The notes beneath the pieces were generated by a model that was not told where the DNA came from, did no database searches, and was given only the letters and a program-made list of their open reading frames with translations. From contig BCIK01000017.1 of assembly GCA_039545295.1 (NCBI GenBank), forward strand, positions 310,001-374,000: a DNA stretch of 64,000 nt. Direction: 5' to 3'. Positions 38,391 to 49,906 of the stretch are shown in pieces. The DNA comes from Udeniomyces pyricola (Eukaryota; Basidiomycota; Tremellomycetes; Cystofilobasidiales; Mrakiaceae). The position numbers and the translations under genes were made by a program. Within the stretch, counting starts at the first letter, position 1. Every line of letters starts with the position of its first letter.

Positions 38391-40445
38391 TGTCGATAAG
38401 GGGATTCCTTTTCTTTTTTTTTTTTTTATGGGTGGACTTTTGTGTGTGTATGTGTGTGTGTGTGTGTGTGATTGCGTGATTCTTAATAATTGTATGATAT
38501 ACTGTGGACATATATATATATATATATATGATAATATGATAGATGGAATGAGATGATGAAACCACATGATCGATGATCCGGACAACTATAATCGACGGCG
38601 CTCATTGTTTCCGACGCGTCTCCAACCGCATCATCACCGTTTAGCCTGCCCTCTCCCCCTTCCCTCTCCCTCTCCCCTCCCTTCGTCTCTTCCCTTGGCA
38701 TCACCCGTCCAGATCTCATGACCCAAACTCCCATCGACCCTTCTCTCCTAGCCGCCCTCACGAACCCTCCAGCCTCGACCCCTCCGCCTGCAATCGGCGC
38801 GTCGACGAGTCCGTTACTCCCAACAGCCGCCGTTCCATCCCCAGTGCCCGTCTCGCCTCTCCCCCCACCACCACCAACAACAACATCATCACAACCCGAA
38901 CCTTCAAACCCAACACCTTCTCTCCTCCCTAACCAGCATGCCAATGCGTTCTTAAGATTGCAACAGCAAGCGGCAGCCATGACGGCAGCTTCGGCAGCTG
39001 CTGCTGCTTCGTCTTCTTCTTCTTCTTCCACTCCGACCGCTCCTTCCCTTGCCTCGTCCGCAGGAGCATCCGTAGCAGCAACAGCAGTACCTACACCACC
39101 AGTACCTTCTTCAGAACCTTCTAGTGTCGCTCAACCAGCAGCAACGACACTACCAGCTGCTACCACCACCTCCGCTACTACTACCACCACCACCCCTGGC
39201 CCTGGTACAGACAATGACCAAGAAATGAAGGACGCTTCCGCCATTCCAGCCGAGACCAAGGAAGATGGCTCCGTCGAGGAGGCAGACAAGGCAACCACGA
39301 CAGGGAAAGGAAAGGACAAGGAGAAAATCAAAAAGACGAAGCGGGAGGAAGAAGAACAGAGAAGAGATCGAACGTTGGCTGAGTTTATGCTCATGTTGGA
39401 TGATTATGAACCTTTGGTAAGAGATCTTTCTTTCTTTCTTTCTCTCTCTGTCTCTCTCTGTCTCTTTTTTCGTTTCTCTTTTCTCTCTCTGTCTCTATGT
39501 AAACATAGGAAACCGACAAACCAAAGATTGATCTGCTTCTTCCCCTTTCTCCCTCTCTCCCTCTGTGTGTTCGTTTGTCTCAATTTCAGATCCCACCCGA
39601 AATTACGCTCTCGCATCTCCATCGCTCAGGGCTCGATACCTCTGACCCGCGTCTCCTTCGTCTCCTCTCGCTCGCCGCTCAAAAGTTCGTCGCCGACATC
39701 GCTACCGACGCGTTCCATCATGCCCGCGTCAGGACGACGGCCGTGCCCGATCGAAGGGGTCGACCGGCCGGTGGAGGCGGCGCGAATGCTGCAGCTGGTG
39801 GTGGAGGTGGTCCTAGTGGGGCGGGTGGAATGGGCATTGGGGGTGGGATGGGCGGAGGAAGGGTAAGTCCTTTCGGTTTGGTGATGGTCAAGGGGAAGGG
39901 GGGGGGGAGGGGGCGAAGGGAGAAAAACAGGAAGTCGGCTTGAAGTCATACCTCAGTCTACTAGAGAAGCCTTGTTCAAAGCGTTGATTTATTTCAGACC
40001 TGCTCATCTCAGCGAGTCAAATGGATCAGCGCTTTTCGAAGGATGATCAAGGGTCAACCTATGGAGCGGATATAAGCTAACCCCTGTCTCCTTTTGCACG
40101 CTTCTTCTCCTTCTATCCTTCCCCTCACCAACCTCTCCTCAATGGTATCATTCCCATCCTGCTCCCTCACCTATGATGCTTGTCTGCCCATTCACAGGAC
40201 AAGACCCGCACGGTTCTGACCATGGACGATCTTAGCGCGAGTCTTTCGGAACGGGGCATTCAGTCAGTCCATTCTTCCGTTCCCCTCCCCCCTTTTCCCT
40301 TGTCGTTCTCGGTGCATGTTGATTTCAGAGAGCAAGGGGGGGGGGGGGGGGTCATTGTCATGAGCTCTTGACTCGGATCGGGTGTGTGTGGGGAGGGGGG
40401 GGGGGGGGGATGTCATCATCTTTTTATATCCATTTTTATATTCCT
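38016..40445. repeat. First copy of a 2430-bp near-perfect duplication ending at the N gap
   Basis: This segment matches 40546-42975 at a constant offset of 2530. The translated frames I compared are identical except for two patches within about 110 bp of the gap, where this copy reads poly-G (40336-40351 and roughly 40374-40409). It ends abruptly at the first N. The best explanation is a contig end overlapping the next contig. Confidence 0.93.
38718..40350 (+). CDS. TAF10: TAF10 (TFIID/SAGA subunit), first contig copy with corrupted 3' end
   Basis: Exons 38718-39416, 39590-39862 and 40198-40262, plus a last exon after about 40330. The N-terminal ~190 residues are Pro/Ala/Ser/Thr-rich and a charged Lys/Glu segment follows. 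The TAF10 histone-fold starts at TLAEFMLMLDDYEPL and continues IPPEITLSHLHRSGLDTSDP, RLLSLAAQKFVADIATDAFH and KTRTVLTMDDLSASLSERGI. A Gly/Ala-rich loop is inserted in the fold, as in other fungi. TAF10 pairs with TAF3 or TAF8 in TFIID and with Spt7 in SAGA. The final exon here is replaced by a G run (40336-40351), so this copy should not be used for the C-terminus. It is probably not a second gene. Confidence 0.85.
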
Positions 40446-40545
40446 NNNNNNNNNNNNNNNNNNNNNNNNNNNNNNNNNNNNNNNNNNNNNNNNNNNNNNN
40501 NNNNNNNNNNNNNNNNNNNNNNNNNNNNNNNNNNNNNNNNNNNNN
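40446..40545. other. Assembly gap, exactly 100 N
   Basis: One hundred consecutive N, a conventional placeholder for a gap of unknown size. It is flanked by overlapping sequence, so the true gap length is probably negative (about -2430). Confidence 0.98.
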
Positions 40546-40920
40546 GGAGGAGGAGGAGGAGGAGGAGGAGAATTGACGACGGCATCGTTCGCGACCCACG
40601 CTGTCAATGCGGCGTCTTCGACACCTAGCCATCATCACCATCATCCCATCGGCACGAATGGGTCGTCTGGAGGGAGAAGATCGAGAGGAGATCACCAGAG
40701 TGGGAGAGGAGCTACGACTAATGGGGGTGGTACAGGATCATCCTCTTTACCTCCGTTGTTGAGCGGCGTTCCGTTGGGTCAACAACAACAACAACAACAA
40801 TCACCATTGCAGGCATCGTCGGGATCTCATGGGAATGGATCATCGATAGCTACTTCGATTGGTCATAGTGGCACTGGGGGATCAGGAGGGATTCGAAGTT
40901 CTAAGAGAATGAGACATTGA
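40546..40920 (+). pseudogene. Duplicate 3' fragment of the unrecognised gene at 37151-38390
   Basis: This begins inside the (GGA)n glycine-coding run directly after the gap and reads to the same stop (IRSSKRMRH). It has no start codon or first exon because the second contig begins here. It is best treated as an assembly duplicate, not a biological pseudogene. Confidence 0.85.
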
Positions 40921-41247
40921 TGTCGATAAGGGGATTCCTTTTCTTTTTTTTTTTTTTATGGGTGGACTTTTGTGTGTGTATGTGTGTGTGTGTGTGTGTG
41001 ATTGCGTGATTCTTAATAATTGTATGATATACTGTGGACATATATATATATATATATATGATAATATGATAGATGGAATGAGATGATGAAACCACATGAT
41101 CGATGATCCGGACAACTATAATCGACGGCGCTCATTGTTTCCGACGCGTCTCCAACCGCATCATCACCGTTTAGCCTGCCCTCTCCCCCTTCCCTCTCCC
41201 TCTCCCCTCCCTTCGTCTCTTCCCTTGGCATCACCCGTCCAGATCTC

Positions 41248-42901
41248 ATGACCCAAACTCCCATCGACCCTTCTCTCCTAGCCGCCCTCACGAACCCTCC
41301 AGCCTCGACCCCTCCGCCTGCAATCGGCGCGTCGACGAGTCCGTTACTCCCAACAGCCGCCGTTCCATCCCCAGTGCCCGTCTCGCCTCTCCCCCCACCA
41401 CCACCAACAACAACATCATCACAACCCGAACCTTCAAACCCAACACCTTCTCTCCTCCCTAACCAGCATGCCAATGCGTTCTTAAGATTGCAACAGCAAG
41501 CGGCAGCCATGACGGCAGCTTCGGCAGCTGCTGCTGCTTCGTCTTCTTCTTCTTCTTCCACTCCGACCGCTCCTTCCCTTGCCTCGTCCGCAGGAGCATC
41601 CGTAGCAGCAACAGCAGTACCTACACCACCAGTACCTTCTTCAGAACCTTCTAGTGTCGCTCAACCAGCAGCAACGACACTACCAGCTGCTACCACCACC
41701 TCCGCTACTACTACCACCACCACCCCTGGCCCTGGTACAGACAATGACCAAGAAATGAAGGACGCTTCCGCCATTCCAGCCGAGACCAAGGAAGATGGCT
41801 CCGTCGAGGAGGCAGACAAGGCAACCACGACAGGGAAAGGAAAGGACAAGGAGAAAATCAAAAAGACGAAGCGGGAGGAAGAAGAACAGAGAAGAGATCG
41901 AACGTTGGCTGAGTTTATGCTCATGTTGGATGATTATGAACCTTTGGTAAGAGATCTTTCTTTCTTTCTTTCTCTCTCTGTCTCTCTCTGTCTCTTTTTT
42001 CGTTTCTCTTTTCTCTCTCTGTCTCTATGTAAACATAGGAAACCGACAAACCAAAGATTGATCTGCTTCTTCCCCTTTCTCCCTCTCTCCCTCTGTGTGT
42101 TCGTTTGTCTCAATTTCAGATCCCACCCGAAATTACGCTCTCGCATCTCCATCGCTCAGGGCTCGATACCTCTGACCCGCGTCTCCTTCGTCTCCTCTCG
42201 CTCGCCGCTCAAAAGTTCGTCGCCGACATCGCTACCGACGCGTTCCATCATGCCCGCGTCAGGACGACGGCCGTGCCCGATCGAAGGGGTCGACCGGCCG
42301 GTGGAGGCGGCGCGAATGCTGCAGCTGGTGGTGGAGGTGGTCCTAGTGGGGCGGGTGGAATGGGCATTGGGGGTGGGATGGGCGGAGGAAGGGTAAGTCC
42401 TTTCGGTTTGGTGATGGTCAAGGGGAAGGGGGGGGGGAGGGGGCGAAGGGAGAAAAACAGGAAGTCGGCTTGAAGTCATACCTCAGTCTACTAGAGAAGC
42501 CTTGTTCAAAGCGTTGATTTATTTCAGACCTGCTCATCTCAGCGAGTCAAATGGATCAGCGCTTTTCGAAGGATGATCAAGGGTCAACCTATGGAGCGGA
42601 TATAAGCTAACCCCTGTCTCCTTTTGCACGCTTCTTCTCCTTCTATCCTTCCCCTCACCAACCTCTCCTCAATGGTATCATTCCCATCCTGCTCCCTCAC
42701 CTATGATGCTTGTCTGCCCATTCACAGGACAAGACCCGCACGGTTCTGACCATGGACGATCTTAGCGCGAGTCTTTCGGAACGGGGCATTCAGTCAGTCC
42801 ATTCTTCCGTTCCCCTCCCCCCTTTTCCCTTGTCGTTCTCGGTGCATGTTGATTTCAGAGAGCAACATGCAGTTTGGGTGGTCATTGTCATGAGCTCTTG
42901 A
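41248..42901 (+). CDS. TAF10: TAF10 (TFIID/SAGA subunit), second contig copy
   Basis: Exons 41248-41946, 42120-42392, 42728-42792 and a short final exon near 42859-42901. The protein is identical to the first copy over the first three exons (about 345 residues). The histone-fold is intact: FMLMLDDYEPL, AAQKFVADIATDAF, VLTMDDLSASLSERGI. The last junction is ambiguous. A cag acceptor at 42858 gives a tail EQHAVWVVIVMSS ending at 42901; a gag acceptor at 42862 gives HNMQFGWSLS ending at 42893. Neither matches the common TAF10 tail well. This copy is the better reference for the locus because its 3' end is not replaced by poly-G. Confidence 0.85.
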
Positions 42902-43253
42902 CTCGGATCGGGTGGGGGGGGGGGGGGGGGGGGGGGAGGATGTCATCATCTTTTTATATCCATTTTTATATTCCTCTTTTCAAACCGCCAAAGGATCTTT
43001 GAACTGACTCTTCTTCTCGTTCTCCTTTTCGACTTCATCCTCTTCTCTTGTGCTCTTTTTTTTTTTTTTTTTTTTTTCTTCTTGCCTTCCTGTTTTCGCT
43101 ACGCCTTGAAAACCCTTCTCATCCTCCTTGTTTGTTTTGTTTTTTCGTTCCATCATTTCATTATTTTTTTCTACGCTTCTGGTCGCTTTTCCGCGTGTGC
43201 TTCTTTGCCCCTTTGCTTTGACCCTTCATTCCCTTCCATCTCTCTCTTCACCG

Positions 43254-43256
<3 letters not shown>

Positions 43257-43285
<29 letters not shown>
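43257..43285. repeat. 29-base T homopolymer
   Basis: An uninterrupted T run in the convergent intergenic region, the longest homopolymer I see in the window. Confidence 0.85.
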
Positions 43286-44108
43286 CGGTCGTGTAACAAC
43301 CTCGTGACTCCTTGTACCCATTCAAATCACTCGTCCGTTCGCTCACCTAACCAACCCTCCCCCCCTCCCCCCCCCCCTCTCAAAAAAGGCTTAAAAAACC
43401 CGAATACTACCAGTGATCCTCCAATCCCTGACCGTTTACACCCACTCACCCACCCCTTCAATCTTCCCTCGTCGTCATTCATCAGTCCTCCCTCCCCTCC
43501 GCCCCCTTATCCATTCGACTAGCCTAGGGGTCTTCTTTTCTTCCTATGTCTTCCTTCTCCCTACTTTCCTTTTTTTCCTTCCCATCTTCGTAGTCTTCTT
43601 CTTCTTCTTCTTCTTCTTCTGTCTTTTGACACCTCCCCTTCCCCTTCTCTCCTATTCCCCCTGTTCTTATCTACGATAGTCATGCAATGCCATGCTTCAT
43701 TGCTCATTAAAAAAAAAAAGAAAAAAAAAGACCCGAGAGAAGATGGAAGAACCAAAAAAAAAAAAAAAAAAACCAGGAGGAAAAAAAGTTTAATGGAACA
43801 TGCTGCTTTTTTAAAGATCTTTATATATATAAAAGGGGGGGGGGGGAAGGGAAGGAAGGGGGGGGGGTTCATCTATACATGATATCAAGAGTAGCTCTAA
43901 CGTACGTCCTTCTATATATAAAAAAATCAAAAATCCAGATGATGCCCTGATCCCGTTTCCGTTTCCGTTCCTAGCTACACCCAACCAAAAACGTGTTGAT
44001 CTTCCTTTCTCTCTGACATCCGAACAAATACGTACCCAATTCTATCTTACTCTTGCGTCAACAACCTCTTTCTCCAAGCCTCTTTTTCACCCAAACCCCC
44101 CCCCCCTT

Positions 44109-44187
44109 CTCCTCCTCCTCCTCCTCCTCCTCCTCCTCCTCCTTCTTCTTCTTCTTCTTCTTCTTCTTCTTCTTCTTCTTCTTCTTC
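44109..44187. repeat. Compound (CTC)n-(TTC)n microsatellite
   Basis: About 33 bases of CTC repeat pass directly into about 45 bases of TTC repeat, ending 20 bp past the hydrolase stop codon (44207-44209). Confidence 0.9.
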
Positions 44188-44206
44188 AAACACGGCGCCT
44201 CACGCT

Positions 44207-44420
44207 TCACGCTTTGGGAACCCTAACCCACTTCCCTTTCCCAACCCATGGTTTCCCCTGCCGACTCATGACCCAATCAAACCTCTCTCCTCCTTTCCCG
44301 CCTTTCTCAGCTGCCGCGACGGTCGTCGTCGTCGTCGTCGTCGTATCAATCTCGAGAAGATCGCCTCGAACGACTTCCCATCCCACATACGGTCCTTGCG
44401 TCACATAAGTCCCCGATGAG

Positions 44421-44467
<47 letters not shown>

Positions 44468-47400
44468 AGGAGAAAGGGGAGTGAGTTCAGAGAGGGCGGC
44501 GGTAAGGAATTCACCGACGGGATGGTGGAGCCATCTCTTGGGAGGTCGAAGGAAGGGAAGACCCGATTGGAACCTAGAGAGAAGGTAAAAGGGGGGGGGG
44601 GTCAAAAGAGAGAGAGAAAGAGAGAGATGTAAAGAGGGAGAGGGAAGAGAAGAAAAGGGGGAGGGATGGACACGGGGGCAGAGAGGAGTTTTAGTTTCAG
44701 TTTTAGTTTTTATGGGGGGAGTGATGCTTTTGTTTCTATTTCGTTTGAGAAGGAAAGGAGGAAAAGCGGGATAGAAAGAAGAGAAGGTGGGGTTTTGGGA
44801 TTAAAGGGAGGGGGGGGGGGGTGTCAGGGACGAAAGTAAGGGTTTTTTTTTCCTTAAGGACATACCATCCGAGATGACCACCTCCACCGACGATGGCGAG
44901 GATCGCATGGGACGAGCGTGAAAACGTCTCGATCGGGAGCAGATCCCCACCGATACTAGAAGGTGAGGTAGGGGGAGGGGGGGTTGGCCGGGTTGGAGAA
45001 GATGATAGGGTCGGAGGAGAGAGGGGGGGAGGGGTTCGATGGAACAAAAAGGAACAGAGAAAGAGAGAAGGAGAAGAAGAGAGAACAAGAATAGTAACAG
45101 GAAATGAGAGATAAGTAAGGATTCCATAAGGATAAGTATGAAACGGATGCAAAGGCGACAGAGAGAATTCAACCGAGATCCACGAACATAGGGTCGTCAA
45201 AGGCGTTGATGCAAAGCGTCGGGCTGCAGTCGAAAAACCGACCGATTTGACAGAAATCATGAGGAAGGAGAGAGGGCGGGGGAGAAGAATGGAGGGGGGA
45301 GGATGGATCAAAATCAGGATGGGATCAGCTTTAGAATCAATTCCCCCTTTGCGACTCAATGTCTTTTTTTTTCGGTGTCGTGAGAACCAGTCACGACTTT
45401 TCCTTCTTCGGCGTAAGGGAAAAAGAAAGAAAAAATGGGACAAGGAAAAAGGACCCTTACATCTTGATCTCGAGAATCTTCTTGACGGAGCTCGCCCAAT
45501 GGTAGTACGACAACGCGTCGGGGAACGGGAACACGTCCCGACTACCGCCGACGGTCGAGACGATGACCTCGTCCGTTTCGCGCAGGAGTGGTTTCGAAGG
45601 GAGGCGGGCGATGCGCTGATGAGAGGATATAATGAAGAAGGGGGAAGGGGGAAGTAGAGAGTGGATGGTACAGGTCGGTATGTAACGAAGGAACGAAGAA
45701 TCAGGAAGGGAAGGGGGGAGGTTCATGTTAAATCTAGGGTATGATGTCTGTTGGATGTCTTTCGGTCTGCTGAGACGAGCAATAGCAGAGTCTTTCCAAC
45801 GGGTTCACTGCAAATATACATACCTCGAGTCGAGGGAACGCGTCGGAATCGGGTTGGACCAAAGGCGAGTCTGGGTTATTAGCCGTATGTCCGTTCCACA
45901 CGTTCATGATATTCTACAATCGGTTTGATTGTTATTATTATTATTATTATTGAAGAGGAACGCAGAAGAGCAGACAAGGCGTAAGAAAGATTAGCAGAGG
46001 TGTAAGCGGTTGTGAGAGATTGCATGGCGATGGGATGAAAAGTTACGCCCAAGCGTAGGTGATGAATGACGTACCCCGCCCATGGCTCTCGAGTAGATGT
46101 TGCGGGAAAGCCAGGTGGCATCCAGCCTGAAACGACAAAGGAGGAAGAGATGGGAAATCAAAGAGAAGACGATAGGACACCATGGATTTGAGACAAGAAA
46201 ACAAGGGATGAGAGAGGTTTTTTTTTTGAAGGGGGGGGGAATATGTAAGTTAGGTATTTGATTTTCTTCATGACGAAGGAGGGGATGATGAATTCCTCTT
46301 GCTCTCATCTATCTTCCATGAAACTTCTGCTACATGCCTTGCGCTCATTCCCGGACAATCAAACGGCGTTCCAACCACGATGCCTGCCTTCAAAACGCAA
46401 TGGTCGCCTTCCTCTCCAATGAACCGCGTCATGACGTTGGCTCCAAGCGAGAAGCCAATCCCAAAGAGCGGTGCGTTCGGATAGGTCGTATGAATGTAAT
46501 CGATGGCGGATCGAAGGTCGTGCGTATGACCGGCAGAGTAGAGTTGGGGGGACGTCAACGGTGTTTGGGCGCCTGGGTGTAGATACGTGCGCATGTAAAA
46601 GTAGACAGGGATATGTGGATGGGGGACGGATTTCAAATAAAATGGTAGAAACGGTGAGAAGAGGGTCAGGTTGGGTAGAGTGTAGAGGAATAGGGGTAGT
46701 GAGGTTAAAAAAAGTATAGACAACTACCCACAGCCCCGGAACTGTCAAAAGAAAGTGAGTAATGAGTCGTACATGTCAGAACATGAAACGTGTGCCGTCA
46801 ACAGCCCGACGAACGAACGCAAATACATCCAAGCCAGACTAGAGACAAGTTGATCCCATAACCAACGAAGCCGAGAGAATCAGATACGTACGTTGACGAC
46901 GACTCCTCGCATGTCGAGACCACCCTTGGACTTTGGCTTGGTGACATGAGCGAGAATGTGACGAACGTAGCTCTCATGGCTGCCTCCTGTCAGGCCATGC
47001 ATGACGATGAGGATGGGTGTGTCGCCCTTGAGCGCAGACTCGTCGATGGGGATGACAAAGTCGAGACCGATGTGACCTTGATCAGGAAGTCGAAGAAGAG
47101 TCCTGGGTGCGTGCATGTGTGGAGATGTTCGTGCAAGGGTAATGACGAAAGGAGGAGCCAATCAGATGATACCCGTTGTTGGTGGTTTTTGAATCTCGAA
47201 GCTGTAAAGCAGAAAAAAAGATGTGGGAGGTCTGGTCGTGTATTCTTACCTCGCGTAGGAGATCCGATCCACCTTGGTAAACTCTCCAAGAACCGAATAG
47301 ATCGTCTGAAGATGTCCATCTTGGAAAGAAAAAAAAAAGAAGAAAAAAACAACAACCGAGTCCCCCACCCAGCCCAGCCCAAGCAAGACAAAATGAAAGA

Positions 47401-47957
47401 AGTATGACCAAAGGTCCAGGCATCAGCGTCGTATGGGGTGGGAGGAAGTGAAAGTCAGAAGTCAAGCCAAAGCTCAAGCTCCTGTCTCCTGTTCAGTCGC
47501 GTCATCGTCGCGTCGTAATATGGACGAGGGCAACTTACTCCAAAGCCACCAACTCGGCGTAAATGATCCTCGGAGACTTGCACATGAATCCATGATCCAC
47601 TGTTGTTTTGAAAGAACAAGAACAAAATGTCAGAACGTGCAACCGACGAAAACGAAAGCATAGAAAGATCCATGCCAAAGCCAAACGGATACTAGACTGG
47701 TCACTGACCTGCTTGACACCAATCATCTCTTCCCCTGCATCCGATCCATCATGACCATTTCCATCCCCATCCCCATTCCCGTTAGCCGTACCAGATGTGC
47801 CAGCTCCGATTCGCCTGACTTTGATGGTCTCGTACCCAGGCGTGGACGGGCCTGCGCCAACGAGGATGATGGAGCTAGTACGAGCGCCAAAGAGCGTGGA
47901 TGGAGAGAGGTAGGACCCCAGCATAGAGAAGAGATAACGGGTTCGCTCGAAGAGCAT
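44207..47957 (-). CDS. Alpha/beta hydrolase of the YheT/EMB8 (ABHD1/3-like) family
   Basis: About 550 residues in roughly 11 exons, beginning MLFERTRYLFSMLGSYL. Family motifs appear in order across exon junctions: CASLRGSFTPSWWLW, NGHLQTIYSVLGEF, IVMHGLTGGSHESYVRHI, the oxyanion-side NFRGCAQTPLTSPQLYSAG, and the nucleophile elbow GIGFSLGANVMTRF (GxSxG). The acid region is IPTLCINAFDDPMF and the catalytic histidine is in VGGGGHLGW. In yeast, members (Eht1, Eeb1, YMR210W) make or cleave medium-chain fatty-acid ethyl esters or monoacylglycerols; the exact substrate is not visible here. The exon ending in CPGMSA is followed by an intron that keeps frame only as GC-AG (donor GC at 46337-46336). 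The last exon has a poly-Ser run coded by pure TCG and a poly-Thr run coded by pure ACG. Confidence 0.88.
44421..44466. repeat. Coding (GAC)n microsatellite, poly-Ser on the minus strand
   Basis: About 15 perfect GAC units, read on the minus strand as consecutive TCG serine codons in the hydrolase C-terminal region. A second pure triplet run (GTC, read as ACG threonine) lies near 44325-44345. Confidence 0.9.
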
Positions 47958-48688
47958 CGTGCGCCTTGAACGGTGGGACGAAAGGAAGACGAGAGGTGGA
48001 CGTTGGACGTTGGAGAGACGACTGAAAGGGAGGTGAGGATGATGATGATGATGATGAAATCTCTCGCTCGGGCGCGCGCCGACCGCCTTGCGACCGCGCG
48101 TCGCGACCGGGTTATCGCATAACCGAATAGTTATCGATATCTACCTGAGGGATGGGCGACGGACTTTAGAGAAGAAATCCCTCATGAAGCCATCACCAAC
48201 CATGTTGTGCTTTCAAAGGGTTGATGTTACTTGCTTGTACATGATGATATCATACACGCCATCCTGAGTAATCTTCGTACCACCGGCCTTCTCCCATCAA
48301 TGCAAGATAGATGAGTTTACAAAGTGCTTCGCCCAAGCATCACAAACATTGGAGGCAGAAGGAGGTCATCATCTAACTACCCATGACAATGATGTCGGAA
48401 CACTTCTAGACGAAGATACACAGACAAAGGGACAGTATGAAAATTAAGGCTATCATCAAATCAAGATCATCAGGTCGATAAGTCTACTATTGATTCAACG
48501 ATCAGATCGACGAGGAAGATGATAACAGGCCAGTGAGGGCGGTTCGCTGATTGAGCCAGTCAACCGTCCTGTAAGGAAGAACAAATAAGCAGTAACAAAG
48601 AAACCCGAGAGATTGGGAACCAAAAAGGAAGGGGAGAATTGATTAGTACTACGCATGTTCAGACCTCTCTTGATCTCGATCGTCATCT
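47958..48688. other. Intergenic region between EMC8 and the hydrolase
   Basis: Region upstream of the hydrolase and downstream of EMC8, both on the minus strand. It has a GAT repeat near 48037-48057 and a GC-rich, partly self-complementary patch (about 48070-48130, CGCGCGCC and CGACCGCGCGTCGCGACC). No coding frame is convincing. Confidence 0.5.
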
Positions 48689-49906
48689 CTATGATCTCGC
48701 CCACCCAGGCACCAAACCAGCGTCCCAAGCATCAAGCAAGCTCAGAGACCGAGAAAAAAAAAACGCAGACTAAAAGAGACGCGGAAAAGAAAGGATAGCC
48801 AAAGAGAGAGAAAAAAAAAAAAAAAAAACTCGTTTCGTTTAGGAGAAAAAGTCACTCACACATCCTCGAGATGATCATCAAAGTCGCCAAACTTTCCCAA
48901 CCTGTCCCGCTCAGTCCGAACGAGCTGGAGGGCCTTTCTCGGAGATTCGGGATCTTGGAGAGAAAGTGTGACGGTGTTCGATGGGGACCAGATGGGGATT
49001 GATGTCGTTGAGGAAGAGGGAGAGGATGGAGAGAGAGCCACGAATGGGTTGGACGACGTCGCAAGGAGCTCGTTGTCCATCTGTTATCAATCATTTAATC
49101 GATACAGGATTCCAACAGTCAATCAGACAAGAGCACCATGAAAAGACACAATGGGAGCCACCAGAGGAAAGCAACGACCAGAGAAAACAAAAGCAAAAAG
49201 AAGAAAGATTCAGGCGACGAACCAAGATGGCGATGCCGTTTCCACCGTTTCTTTGACGGATCTGACTGGCGACGGTGCTCCCGACGAAACTCAACGAGCC
49301 TGCATCGTCACCACCTTCAAGTTTCTCGTCGGCTTGGTAGTACCCTGCGATGACGAGTCCTTTGGACGACGCATGAAACTCGGCCTGAGCATCACAATAT
49401 GGAGTGAGTGGGAGGCCCGAAGGGCACAGAGGTCAAGGAGACAGGGTGAGACGAGAGGGAAGCGAAGCAAAGAGTAGATTTGTCAAGGAGAGGAGAGCGT
49501 GGCATCGAGACGTACGAGTTCGAGACCGATTTCCATCGAAGGGGAGAGCGAGGTCCAATGATGCAGTAGCGGGATCGCGTCGACGATGACGATGATGGAC
49601 GATCCCTCCTGTTGACGGCTGGAACTCGGTTCGGTAAGGAGAAGACCGTTGACTAGAGACGAAGGGTACTGGAGGAGTAGACGTCACGAAGAGAACAGTT
49701 CAAGTGGATCAAGTGACCATGGAAGGTTAGTGAATGGTTTGGCCATTGAAGCAAGTCAATCACGACGCGTCAGCGCGTAGAGAGGGGTAAGATGAAGGAA
49801 ATGGAATGGACTGCTCGGGAGCGATGGTGTGAAGACTGACTTTGGCGGCATGGAAGATGGTTTTGAGATAGGCTTGATGAGAGAGAGAGTAAGTGGAGGA
49901 GCTCAT
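48689..49906 (-). CDS. EMC8: ER membrane complex subunit EMC8/EMC9
   Basis: Five exons, 49906-49841, 49668-49516, 49384-49223, 49080-48860 and 48740-48689, close in frame to 217 residues. The N-terminal block is diagnostic: YSLSHQAYLKTIFHAAK joined to YPSSLVNGLLLTEP, followed by IVDAIPLLHHWTSLSPSMEI, LVIAGYYQADEKL and the late FDDHLEDV. These proteins have an MPN-like fold without the JAMM metal ligands and form the cytosolic cap of the ER membrane complex, which inserts transmembrane helices. The short last exon (LLDAWDAGLVPGWARS) is the least certain part; the family usually ends with an Asp-Trp pair in this position, which DAW partly matches. No membrane segment is present, as expected. 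Family identity is sure. Confidence 0.88.

Larger units (their letters stand above)
40546..42975. repeat. Second copy of the 2430-bp duplication beginning at the N gap
   Basis: Matches 38016-40445. Unlike the first copy it reads through smoothly into unique sequence after 42975, and it carries the non-poly-G version of the TAF10 3' end. It retains its own G run at about 42914-42936. Confidence 0.93.
42976..44206. other. Convergent intergenic region, homopolymer-rich
   Basis: Between the TAF10 and hydrolase 3' ends. It contains a T run near 43058-43077, a 29-base T run (43257-43285), A runs near 43711-43772, two G runs near 43837-43868, a TTC run near 43594-43620 and the CTC/TTC tract at 44109-44187. 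No gene is supported; the open frames are repeats read as protein. Confidence 0.6.

Noticed and set aside
38718..42901. Two tandem TAF10 paralogues
   Set aside because: The copies are identical except in poly-G patches, and their boundaries coincide with the 100-N gap, so an assembly overlap explains them better.
48060..48130. GC-rich self-complementary patch as a possible structured RNA or terminator
   Set aside because: The inverted matches are short and imperfect, and no conserved fold could be argued from the sequence alone.
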